Source of the DNA: Clostridiaceae bacterium
Lineage (GTDB): Bacteria; Bacillota; Clostridia; Oscillospirales; Acutalibacteraceae
Direction of reading: 5' to 3'
NCBI GenBank assembly: GCA_016281115.1
Contig: JAEEHZ010000066.1
Span: 1-13,961 of the forward strand
Length of the DNA: 13,961 bases
Numbering within the stretch: the stretch's first letter is position 1; the number at the start of each line of letters is the position of its first letter. The position numbers and the translations under genes were made by a program. Shown here piece after piece: positions 1 to 4,164 of the stretch. Under the pieces are notes generated by a model. The model searched no databases. It saw only the letters and a program-made list of their open reading frames with translations, and was not told the origin of the DNA.

Positions 1-963
1 AACAGCAATAAGATATTTTCCTATATACAGCGCGTCGCCTTCCCAATTTTGATCTTCCTGATAATAAGCCGTTGAATCCAACAAATTCCTAGATACGCCC
101 GTTACTCCGTCGCCCAACGTTATTTTTGCCAAGAGCTCACAAGAATCAAAGTTTTCGGGCATTATGGTCACATTGTCAGGTATTGTTATTTCCTTTAAAT
201 ATTTGCAAATCATAAATGCACGGCTTTCTACACTTTTAACTCCGTCAGGTATAGTATATGACTCACTTGTTTTACTTGACGGATAGCAAATGAGTGCGGT
301 TTTGTCTTTGTTGAATAATACACCGTCAGCCGATGAAAACTCCGTGTTTTCGCTTTTGACCTCAATGCTTTCAAGACCGACGCAGGGATAAAATGCGCTT
401 TCTTCTATTGTTTTTAAACCGGCAGGCAAAGTTATTGTCTTAAGAGCTTCACACTCCGCAAAAGTATTGTAGCCAATAATTGTCAAAGTGTCCGGCAGAG
501 ATATGTTTTCCAAACTCGAACAATTTAAAAACGCTTCATGTTCTATACTCTGCAGACCGTTTGAAATATTTACGTTTTTTAAATTTTTGCAGCTCTTAAA
601 TGCAAAGGGACCTATGTTTTTTACGCTGCCTGCTATAGTTACATCGGTAACATGGTCAAAACCCGCAAAAGCACTCATACCGATCTCGGTTATACCGTTT
701 TCGATAACTATGGATACAGTGCCTGACCGTAAAAGAGTCAAGGTGCTCAAGACACTAAAATTACTGTCATCGGCAATAATTTGATTAATCACACCTTCGC
801 CGCTCAACGTAAGCACTCCGTCTTCGCTGAGACTGTAAGTAATGTTTTCACCGAAGCTGATATTTGTCCAGGAATAATCTGCGCTTGCACTCTCCGGCAG
901 AGAAATAACCGTCCCCAAAGTAAGTACAAGTGTCAAAACAAATGCCAGAACTTTTTTTAACAT
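1..963 (-). CDS. BspA-like leucine-rich-repeat secreted protein, N-terminal part (runs off left edge)
   Basis: The first 321 codons are visible; the frame is open to base 1, so the C-terminus lies outside the window. The start is the ATG at 963-961, preceded by GAAAGGAG about 9 bases upstream. Residues 1-28 form a signal peptide: MLKK, a long hydrophobic stretch, then a cut site after ASA. Residues about 40-58 hold the head motif YSLSEDGVLTLSGEG common in this family. From about residue 80 there are LRR_5-type units of about 23 residues with the pattern SIxxxAFxxCxxLxxITLP. In the middle comes the DGVLFNKDKTALICYP motif that interrupts LRR arrays in many BspA-like proteins, and near the edge DALYIGKYLIAV, another family hallmark. 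Such proteins are surface or secreted adhesins of gut Firmicutes, Bacteroidetes and protists. The substrate is unknown, and cell-wall anchoring cannot be judged without the C-terminus. Confidence 0.9.
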   Translation of the reverse strand, partial: MLKKVLAFVLTLVLTLGTVISLPESASADYSWTNISFGENITYSLSEDGVLTLSGEGVINQIIADDSNFSVLSTLTLLRSGTVSIVIENGITEIGMSAFAGFDHVTDVTIAGSVKNIGPFAFKSCKNLKNVNISNGLQSIEHEAFLNCSSLENISLPDTLTIIGYNTFAECEALKTITLPAGLKTIEESAFYPCVGLESIEVKSENTEFSSADGVLFNKDKTALICYPSSKTSESYTIPDGVKSVESRAFMICKYLKEITIPDNVTIMPENFDSCELLAKITLGDGVTGVSRNLLDSTAYYQEDQNWEGDALYIGKYLIAV

Positions 964-1070
964 ATTGACCTGCTCCTTTCAAAAAGCACATATTCTGAAA
1001 TCGGTTGCAAATTATCCACAAAAGCATAATTACATTTACATGATAATTTTTATTTCCGACCTTACAAACC

Positions 1071-1099
1071 ATATTACATTATTATATTGACTATTTCAA
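1071..1099 (-). promoter_or_regulatory. Promoter of the BspA-like gene
   Basis: On the minus strand TTGAAA (1099-1094) and TAATAT (1076-1071) are separated by exactly 17 bases. The start would fall near 1064, giving a leader of about 100 bases. The assignment is by consensus only. Support comes from the same arrangement at 3056-3084, which is preceded by the same upstream element. Confidence 0.55.
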
Positions 1100-1142
1100 C
1101 GGTTTGGCATAAATTGTGCCTTTTTTGGCACAAATTGTTGCC
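1100..1142 (-). promoter_or_regulatory. Putative operator/activator element directly upstream of the -35 box (copy A)
   Basis: The stretch abutting the -35 box has two similar blocks, TTTGGCATAAATTGTGCC and TTTGGCACAAATTGTTGCC (plus strand). Each is a loose palindrome with GGCA and TGCC ends. Between them is a perfect inverted repeat, TTGTGCC (1114-1120) and GGCACAA (1127-1133), separated by six T. A related block occupies the same place relative to the promoter at 3085-3122. Position next to -35 plus dyad symmetry suggests binding of a dimeric regulator. No regulator can be named. Confidence 0.45.
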
Positions 1143-1189
1143 TATAACCGAAAAAAGCTTAAAAAAAGACTTGACAAACCGAAAATACT

Positions 1190-1354
1190 ATGATCTTCAT
1201 AAATAATTCTAAACGTTTCAATTTTAGAATAAATCAAAAAGGTACGCCACCGAATCTTCACAAGGAAAAAAGGCAGCTACGATTATTGCTGCGCAAAATC
1301 AGTTCAAACATATGGCTACAGGAAGTAGCCGAAAAATATATTAAGTTAAGATAA
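1190..1354 (+). CDS. Possible 54-residue basic ORF, doubtful
   Basis: An open frame from ATG 1190 to TAA 1352 encodes a basic peptide (MIFINNSKRFNF..., ending AEKYIKLR). There is no convincing ribosome binding site, and TTGACA at 1171 sits too close to serve as its -35 box. The frame contains two hairpins, GCAGC/GCTGC at 1273-1292 and GGCTAC/GTAGCC at 1314-1330. I do not recognise a family. It may be chance, a decayed gene, or a structured RNA. It is listed because it lies in a 520-base stretch between the BspA-like gene and rpsF that otherwise holds only promoters and leader sequence. Confidence 0.15.
   Translation: MIFINNSKRFNFRINQKGTPPNLHKEKRQLRLLLRKISSNIWLQEVAEKYIKLR
1265..1292 (-). terminator. 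Possible minus-strand terminator
   Basis: Read on the minus strand, GCAGC and GCTGC (1292-1288 and 1277-1273) enclose a 10-base loop and are followed by CTTTTTT. The stem is only 5 bp. It could stop antisense transcription entering from the rpsF side before the BspA-like promoter. Weak evidence. Confidence 0.25.
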
Positions 1355-1370
1355 AAATATCCCAAAAGTA

Positions 1371-1399
1371 TTGACTTGCAAAAAGTGTTTTGATATAAT
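1371..1399 (+). promoter_or_regulatory. rpsF operon promoter
   Basis: TTGACT (1371-1376) and TATAAT (1394-1399) lie 17 bases apart, an almost perfect sigma-A promoter. The transcript would start near 1406 and carry a leader of about 80 bases before rpsF. Confidence 0.85.
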
Positions 1400-1407
1400 T
1401 ACCCGTG

Positions 1408-1477
1408 CGTGTGATTGCACACGTTTTCCTTGCTCTGCGTTTTTTTGATAAGCAGGGCCAAAGTCCAAAAGGAGGTG
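1408..1477 (+). promoter_or_regulatory. Structured leader of rpsF, candidate S6:S18 autoregulatory element
   Basis: Two stems can be drawn. The first is CGTGTG (1408-1413) with CACACG (1418-1423) around a 4-base loop. The second is CCTTGCT (1428-1434) with AGCAGGG (1451-1457), 7 bp including one wobble. The second stem is followed closely by the rpsF ribosome site GGAGG at 1471. Known biology: in many bacteria the S6:S18 complex binds a leader hairpin of its own operon and represses it. The gene order here (rpsF first, rpsR last) fits such feedback. I have not verified the conserved CCG-bulge consensus, so this is a candidate. Confidence 0.45.
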
Positions 1478-1485
1478 CAAATGAA

Positions 1486-1782
1486 ATGTCAGAAATTTTA
1501 AATGCTTATGAGTCTGTTTTGGTTATCTCTGCCAAACTCACCGACGAAGAGATCGAAGCTGTAAGCGAGAAGTTTAAGGCTTTAATTGAAAAGCACGCTA
1601 CTCTCGACAGCGTAGACGTTTGGGGTAAGCGTAAGCTTGCTTATCCTATCGACAAAGAGACCGAAGGCTACTATGTTCTTTTTAATTTCACATCAAAGCC
1701 CGACTTCCCTGCCGAGCTTGACAGAATTTATAAGATCACAGACGGCGTTATTCGTTCTCTCATCATCAAAAAGGAAGCTTGA
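1486..1782 (+). CDS. rpsF: 30S ribosomal protein S6
   Basis: 98 residues, the normal S6 length. The beta-alpha ferredoxin-like fold pattern is recognisable: NAYESVLVISAKLTDEEIEAV at the start, then DVWGKRKLAYPIDKETEGYYVLFNF, then ITDGVIRSLIIKKEA at the end. S6 binds the central domain of 16S rRNA together with S18. The start at 1486 is preferred because AAAAGGAGGTG ends about 8 bases upstream. The open frame extends back to a GTG at 1405, but that lies at the transcription start and would add a non-S6 extension. A second ATG at 1481 is in another frame and stops after five codons. First gene of the rpsF-ssb-rpsR operon; ssb follows after 47 bases. Confidence 0.96.
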   Translation: MSEILNAYESVLVISAKLTDEEIEAVSEKFKALIEKHATLDSVDVWGKRKLAYPIDKETEGYYVLFNFTSKPDFPAELDRIYKITDGVIRSLIIKKEA

Positions 1783-1829
1783 TTTTATAAGCACGTCATT
1801 TGTGCTGCAAAAAGAAAGGGAACTAAGAT

Positions 1830-2267
1830 ATGAATAAGATCGTTATTATGGGAAGACTTACCGCCGCACCCGAACTTCGCACAACTCCCAACGGAATATC
1901 CGTTACAAGATTTACCGTGGCTGTTCAGCGTGATTACGCAAAGCCCAGCGAAGAAAGAGCAACAGATTTTCTTGATGTTGTTGCGTGGAGAGGCACTGCG
2001 GAATTTGTAACTAAATATTTTACAAAGGGAAGTATGATCGCTGTTGCGGGTTCGCTTCAAACTAACTCTTATGTTGACAAAAACGGTATAAACCGCAAAG
2101 GCTTTGAGATAGTTGCGGACAACGTATATTTTACAGGCAGCAAGCGTGAAAACGGCTCCTATTCTCAGGATAATTCTTACTCTCAAAACGATGCTCCCGC
2201 AGCATATTCAGGCGGCAGCGCAGGGGACTTTGAAGCTATTCCTACGGATGATGACTTACCGTTCTAA
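1830..2267 (+). CDS. ssb: Single-stranded DNA-binding protein
   Basis: 145 residues. The OB fold fills about residues 1-105, starting MNKIVIMGRLTAAPELRTT and including FTVAVQRDYAKPSEERATDFLDVVAWRGTAEFV and the strand GSMIAVAGSLQTNSYVDKNG. A low-complexity linker rich in Ser, Asn and Gly follows, and the protein ends in the acidic tail DDDLPF, which in the family recruits replication and repair partners. It coats single-stranded DNA as a tetramer during replication, recombination and repair. The ribosome site is AAAGGGA before ATG 1830. Its place between rpsF and rpsR is the classic Firmicutes arrangement. Confidence 0.97.
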   Translation: MNKIVIMGRLTAAPELRTTPNGISVTRFTVAVQRDYAKPSEERATDFLDVVAWRGTAEFVTKYFTKGSMIAVAGSLQTNSYVDKNGINRKGFEIVADNVYFTGSKRENGSYSQDNSYSQNDAPAAYSGGSAGDFEAIPTDDDLPF

Positions 2268-2298
2268 TGAGTAAAAATTAAGATAAGGAGAAATAACC

Positions 2299-2553
2299 AT
2301 GGCTGAAAACAGACCTGAGAGAGACATGCGCAGAAACAACAAAAAAGGCAGAAGAAAAGTATGCACATTCTGTGTAGATAAAGCCGAGAGCATAGACTAC
2401 AAAGATATTGCAAAGCTTCGCCGCTATGTTTCCGAGAGAGCAAAAATTTTGCCTCGCAGAGTAACAGGCACTTGCGCACGTCATCAAAGAGCTTTGACAG
2501 TTGCGATAAAGCGCGCCAGACACTTGGCACTTTTACCGTATTCTGCAGACTGA
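2299..2553 (+). CDS. rpsR: 30S ribosomal protein S18, zinc-binding form
   Basis: 84 residues. The basic N-terminus (RRNNKKGRRKVCTFC) is followed by the S18 core IDYKDIAKLRRYVSERAKI and LPRRVTGTCARHQRALTVAIKRARHLALLPY. C22, C25, C59 and H62 form a CxxC...CxxH set, so this is the zinc-ribbon (C+) version. The usual Firmicutes TG-T-C/ARHQR motif is intact. S18 pairs with S6 on the small subunit platform. The ribosome site TAAGGAG lies 8 bases before ATG 2299. Last gene of the operon, 31 bases after ssb. Confidence 0.96.
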   Translation: MAENRPERDMRRNNKKGRRKVCTFCVDKAESIDYKDIAKLRRYVSERAKILPRRVTGTCARHQRALTVAIKRARHLALLPYSAD

Positions 2554-2562
2554 TAATCATTT

Positions 2563-2589
2563 GCGGACATATTTTTGTGTCCGCTTTAA
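2563..2589 (+). terminator. Hairpin after rpsR
   Basis: GCGGACA (2563-2569) pairs with TGTCCGC (2578-2584), followed by only TTTAA. The short U tail, and the absence of any promoter before the tRNA that starts two bases later, suggest partial termination with read-through into the tRNA. Confidence 0.6.
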
Positions 2590-2590
2590 C

Positions 2591-2666
2591 GCTGGTATGG
2601 CTCAGTTGGTAGAGCAGCGCATTCGTAATGCGCAGGTCGTCGGTTCGAGTCCGACTACCAGCTCCA
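2591..2666 (+). tRNA. tRNA-Thr, anticodon CGT
   Basis: A complete cloverleaf with encoded CCA. The acceptor stem is GCTGGTA (2591-2597) with TACCAGC (2656-2662), then discriminator T and CCA at 2664-2666. The D arm is GCTC...GAGC. The anticodon stem is GCGCA/TGCGC around loop TTCGTAA, so the anticodon is CGT, reading ACG (Thr). The T arm is GTCGG-TTCGAGT-CCGAC. It follows the rpsF operon with no promoter of its own in view. Confidence 0.95.
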
Positions 2667-2667
2667 G

Positions 2668-2706
2668 AAATCCCTCGAACGCAAGTTTGTGGGATTTTTA
2701 CTTTTT
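2668..2706 (+). terminator. Terminator after tRNA-Thr
   Basis: AAATCCC (2668-2674) pairs with GGGATTT (2691-2697). Across one T-T mismatch, CGAAC pairs with GTTTG around loop GCAA. The hairpin runs into a T-rich stretch (TTTTTACTTTTT). Convincing intrinsic terminator for the operon plus tRNA. Confidence 0.8.
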
Positions 2707-2795
2707 CACTCTTCGCTATTCCCTATTAACTATTCACTAAATTCCGTTCTCCGGATTTTTGGGAAGTAATAATGAACAGTAAAGAGTGAATAAGT
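2702..2795. repeat. Imperfect long inverted repeat, MITE/REP-like
   Basis: The left arm (2702-2733, beginning TTTTTCACTCTTCGCTATTC) resembles the reverse complement of the right arm (2761-2795, containing AACAGTAAAGAGTGAATAAG) over about 33 bases with scattered mismatches. A small TCCG/CGGA stem lies in the centre. It could fold into one long hairpin. It sits just downstream of the truncated minus-strand reading frame at 2823-2927 and may be a small non-coding insertion or that frame's 3' hairpin. Confidence 0.4.
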
Positions 2796-2822
2796 GATAG
2801 TCGTATAATAAAAGCGAGCACT

Positions 2823-2927
2823 TTAAAGAATTAAGGGCATAACAATTGTAACAATCAAAAATTGCCCCGCACGACCGGAGATTGCCAGTACAAGTGATAA
2901 AGCGATAGTAGTAATTTTCTTCAACAT
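2823..2927 (-). CDS. 34-residue signal-peptide-like ORF, possible remnant of a surface-protein gene
   Basis: An ATG at 2927-2925 follows a near-perfect GGAAGGAGGT site, so translation initiation looks real. The product starts MLKKITTIALSLVLAISGRA, very like the signal peptide of the BspA-like protein at 1-963 (MLKKVLAFVLTLVLTLG), and then stops after 14 further, mostly hydrophobic residues (ending TIVMPLIL). Its promoter and upstream element match those of the BspA-like gene. Inference: either a duplicated BspA-family gene whose body was lost, possibly at the inverted repeat just downstream, or a genuine small membrane/secreted peptide. No family is recognised. Confidence 0.45.
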   Translation of the reverse strand: MLKKITTIALSLVLAISGRAGQFLIVTIVMPLIL

Positions 2928-3055
2928 TATAATTACCTCCTTCCATAATACTAAAATCTCAATTTGTTTGTTTGCCAATGTTTAACTGTATATACCCATT
3001 GGAACCCACCCCTTTTTAACACCGTTTCAGGCTCATGGCATTTTGTTACAATTAG

Positions 3056-3084
3056 ATGCTATGCGAATTTTTCGGTGTTTTCAA
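3056..3084 (-). promoter_or_regulatory. Promoter of the 34-codon ORF
   Basis: On the minus strand TTGAAA (3084-3079) and TAGCAT (3061-3056) are separated by 17 bases, the same geometry as at 1071-1099. The predicted leader of about 120 bases contains a CCAATG/CATTGG inverted pair (2975-2980 and 2997-3002). Confidence 0.45.
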
Positions 3085-3122
3085 CCATTTGGCATATATT
3101 GCACGTTTTTGGGCATATTTGG
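3085..3122 (-). promoter_or_regulatory. Putative upstream operator/activator element (copy B)
   Basis: This matches copy A (1100-1142) at the same offset from the -35 box. TTTCAAC, TTTGGCATA, ATTG and the T run followed by a GGCA-type block are shared in order, roughly three quarters of positions by eye. Unlike copy A, the central inverted repeat is broken. The conservation between two intergenic regions whose other sequence differs suggests a regulator site rather than chance. Confidence 0.45.
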
Positions 3123-3288
3123 TTTCAAAATAAAAGTTGACAAATTGATTCATTTGTGATTTGAGACGAATAATTTAATAATCACATATATGAGGTATAC
3201 AGCAATTTTGGATTATCAAAAGTTTTCTAAAGAAGCCGAATAATTAACTGAAAAATGAGAAATACTAATTATCTGTAAACATAATAAA

Positions 3289-3321
3289 CCACAATTCGTA
3301 TATTGTCAATACGTTTTGTGG
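3289..3321. promoter_or_regulatory. Inverted repeat upstream of the XRE regulator gene, possible operator or leader hairpin
   Basis: CCACAATTCGTAT (3289-3301) and ATACGTTTTGTGG (3309-3321) are complementary at 11 of 13 positions around a 7-base centre. It ends 54 bases before the chosen start of the XRE gene. XRE regulators often bind such dyads to control themselves. It could equally be an RNA hairpin in the 5' leader. No convincing promoter was found between 3125 and 3375. Confidence 0.4.
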
Positions 3322-3375
3322 ATTTTGTGACAAAAAATTTCCCATATGTATTATCATAAATCTGAGGTGACAAGT

Positions 3376-3696
3376 ATGATTTTCGGAGAAATATTAAGGG
3401 AATTATTAGAGAATAAAGATATTACGCAAAGACAATTGGCGGAATCTTTAAATATAGGAACAACAACTATCGGAAATTATGTTCGCGGACTTCGTGAGCC
3501 CGATTTTGAAACGCTTAAGCTTATAGCCGACTACTTCGGGGTTACCACGGATTACTTGCTTGATTTCAGATCTACTGTCACCAAAGACCACAGAGAAGAC
3601 GAACTTCTTCAAGTTTACCGTTCGCTTTCCGAAAGCGATAAAGAATTATTATTGGAACAGGGAAAGCTGCTTGCTAAGCGTAATATGAAAAAATAA
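3376..3696 (+). CDS. XRE-family helix-turn-helix transcriptional regulator
   Basis: 106 residues. Residues about 4-60 are a typical Cro/C1-type HTH: ILRELLENKDITQRQLAESL, then IGTTTIGNYVRGLREPDFET, then LKLIADYFGVTTDYLLDF. The C-terminal 40 residues are charged and helical (DELLQVYRSLSESDKELLLEQGK), a tail seen in many small phage-like and chromosomal XRE repressors. The start at 3376 is chosen because TGAGGTGA ends 5 bases upstream; the frame is open back to an ATG at 3346 that lacks a ribosome site. It lies upstream of the toxin-antitoxin-like locus and convergent with the toxin gene and glgB. Its target is unknown; the dyad at 3289-3321 suggests autoregulation. Confidence 0.85.
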   Translation: MIFGEILRELLENKDITQRQLAESLNIGTTTIGNYVRGLREPDFETLKLIADYFGVTTDYLLDFRSTVTKDHREDELLQVYRSLSESDKELLLEQGKLLAKRNMKK

Positions 3697-3721
3697 TGGA
3701 TTTTAAATCATTTAAAAAAAT

Positions 3722-3762
3722 AAAGCCGCTTTAAACCTAATGGTCTGCAGCGGCTTTACATT
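3722..3762. repeat. Repeated terminator hairpin, copy 1
   Basis: AAAGCCGCT and AGCGGCTTT form a 9-bp stem around a loop containing ACC-AAT-GGT. The 41-base unit recurs at 4109-4149 in the same orientation with three differences. Read on the minus strand it is followed by TTTATTTTTTT, a good terminator tail; on the plus strand only TTTACATTT follows. It lies 25 bases past the XRE stop codon and could end that transcript weakly. Confidence 0.8.
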
Positions 3763-3787
3763 TAAAGTAAAACATCAAGATTACCTA

Positions 3788-3816
3788 TTGACATACTGCA
3801 TTCAGTATGCTAAGAT
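3788..3816 (+). promoter_or_regulatory. Promoter of the antitoxin-like RNA
   Basis: TTGACA (3788-3793), a 17-base spacer, then TAAGAT (3811-3816), with an extended -10 TG at 3808-3809. No protein-coding frame follows, which points to an RNA product starting near 3823. Confidence 0.75.
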
Positions 3817-3820
3817 AAGA

Positions 3821-3905
3821 GCGTAAAGAAACGGCTTAGCTGTTTCGCAATTTGGTTTTTTTATTTTATGACCGCCTTGCTGCTACAGGGCGGTTATTTC
3901 TTTAT
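3821..3905 (+). ncRNA. Candidate antitoxin small RNA, about 80 nt
   Basis: The predicted RNA starts at about 3823. It carries the hairpin GAAACGGC-TTA-GCTGTTTC (3828-3846), a U-rich stretch, and the terminator hairpin ACCGCCTTG (3871-3879) with CAGGGCGGT (3886-3894), followed by TTATTTCTTTA. Its 3' end is antisense to the end of the toxin reading frame and to the toxin transcript beyond it. This convergent, 3'-overlapping layout is known from type I systems such as txpA/RatA and bsrG/SR4. No homologue search was possible; the RNA is predicted from promoter, terminator and context. Confidence 0.65.
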
Positions 3906-3956
3906 ACTTAAAACAATAACTGTTACTAACAAAGTAAAACAAATTATGTATTCCAA
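3894..3956 (-). CDS. Putative 20-residue type I toxin (hydrophobic membrane peptide)
   Basis: A TTG start at 3956-3954 lies 7 bases after a GGGGG Shine-Dalgarno core (3968-3964). The frame encodes MEYIICFTLLVTVIVLSIKK and then stops. One hydrophobic stretch with a double-lysine end is the hallmark of small type I toxins that insert into the cytoplasmic membrane. The length is similar to the Ibs peptides of enterobacteria and shorter than TxpA or Fst. The gene has its own consensus promoter, a ribosome site locked in a hairpin, and a convergent RNA from the opposite strand. I infer a type I toxin of the holin-like/Fst-like kind; toxicity is not shown. The other frames near this ribosome site give no hydrophobic peptide. 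Confidence 0.65.
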   Translation of the reverse strand: MEYIICFTLLVTVIVLSIKK

Positions 3957-3963
3957 GCAATCA

Positions 3964-3980
3964 CCCCCTTTCAAAGAGGG
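3964..3980 (-). promoter_or_regulatory. Hairpin sequestering the toxin ribosome binding site
   Basis: In the toxin mRNA CCCUC (3980-3976) can pair with GGGGG (3968-3964) around a 7-base loop, extendable by one U-A pair. This hides the Shine-Dalgarno core. Upstream in the same leader lies a second hairpin, GAGACGGC-GGCG-GCUGUUUC (4002-3983). Sequestered ribosome sites are usual in type I toxin mRNAs. Confidence 0.6.
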
Positions 3981-4014
3981 CTGAAACAGCCGCCGCCGTC
4001 TCTTTACGCAAGGA

Positions 4015-4043
4015 ATTATATCATAACTTATATTTAGTGTCAA
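4015..4043 (-). promoter_or_regulatory. Toxin gene promoter
   Basis: On the minus strand TTGACA (4043-4038), a 17-base spacer, and TATAAT (4020-4015) are both perfect consensus, with TG one base before the -10 box. The start would be near 4008, about 52 bases before the TTG codon. Confidence 0.85.
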
Positions 4044-4108
4044 TTTATAATAATTTAGCCCGTTTTAACAATGACAACAGTAACGTTGAATATTATTGTA
4101 TGAACGAA

Positions 4109-4149
4109 AAAGCCGCTGTAAACCCAATGGTCTGCAGCGGCTTTATATT
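4109..4149 (-). terminator. glgB terminator; repeated hairpin copy 2
   Basis: AAAGCCGCTG pairs with CAGCGGCTTT (10 bp), with ACC-CAAT-GGT inside the loop. On the minus strand the hairpin is followed by TTTTTCG, right for ending glgB, whose stop codon is 16 bases away. It is 38/41 identical to 3722-3762. Confidence 0.85.
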
Positions 4150-4164
4150 ATATATTTTTGAGTA

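Larger units (their letters stand above)
3821..4009. repeat. Inverted repeat covering both transcription starts of the toxin-antitoxin locus
   Basis: Plus-strand 3821-3846 (starts GCGTAAAGAAACGGC, ends GCTGTTTC) recurs on the minus strand at 4009-3983 (starts GCGTAAAGAGACGGC, ends GCTGTTTC). Differences are confined to one base and the hairpin loop. Both copies begin 5 bases after their -10 boxes, so the two RNAs would share their first 26-27 bases. Confidence 0.8.

Noticed and set aside
1103..1143. Sigma-54 promoter (TTTGGCATAAATTGTGCC has GG and GC 10 bases apart)
   Set aside because: The second block has the wrong spacing, copy B at 3085-3122 does not keep it, and no suitable gene starts just downstream on the plus strand. 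A palindromic regulator site explains the pattern better.
1200..1340. Riboswitch (cyclic-dinucleotide or cobalamin type) suggested by the GGCTAC-AGGAA-GTAGCC hairpin
   Set aside because: None of the conserved core sequences I know for these classes is present, and no regulated gene lies directly downstream.
1405..1485. N-terminal extension of S6 from a GTG at 1405
   Set aside because: The GTG coincides with the predicted transcription start and has no ribosome site. The ATG at 1486 has GGAGG at the right distance and gives the normal S6 length.
2737..2946. 69-codon minus-strand frame overlapping the 34-codon ORF
   Set aside because: Its start lies upstream of the strong AGGAGG site and it reads through that site. 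The 34-codon frame is placed correctly relative to the ribosome site.
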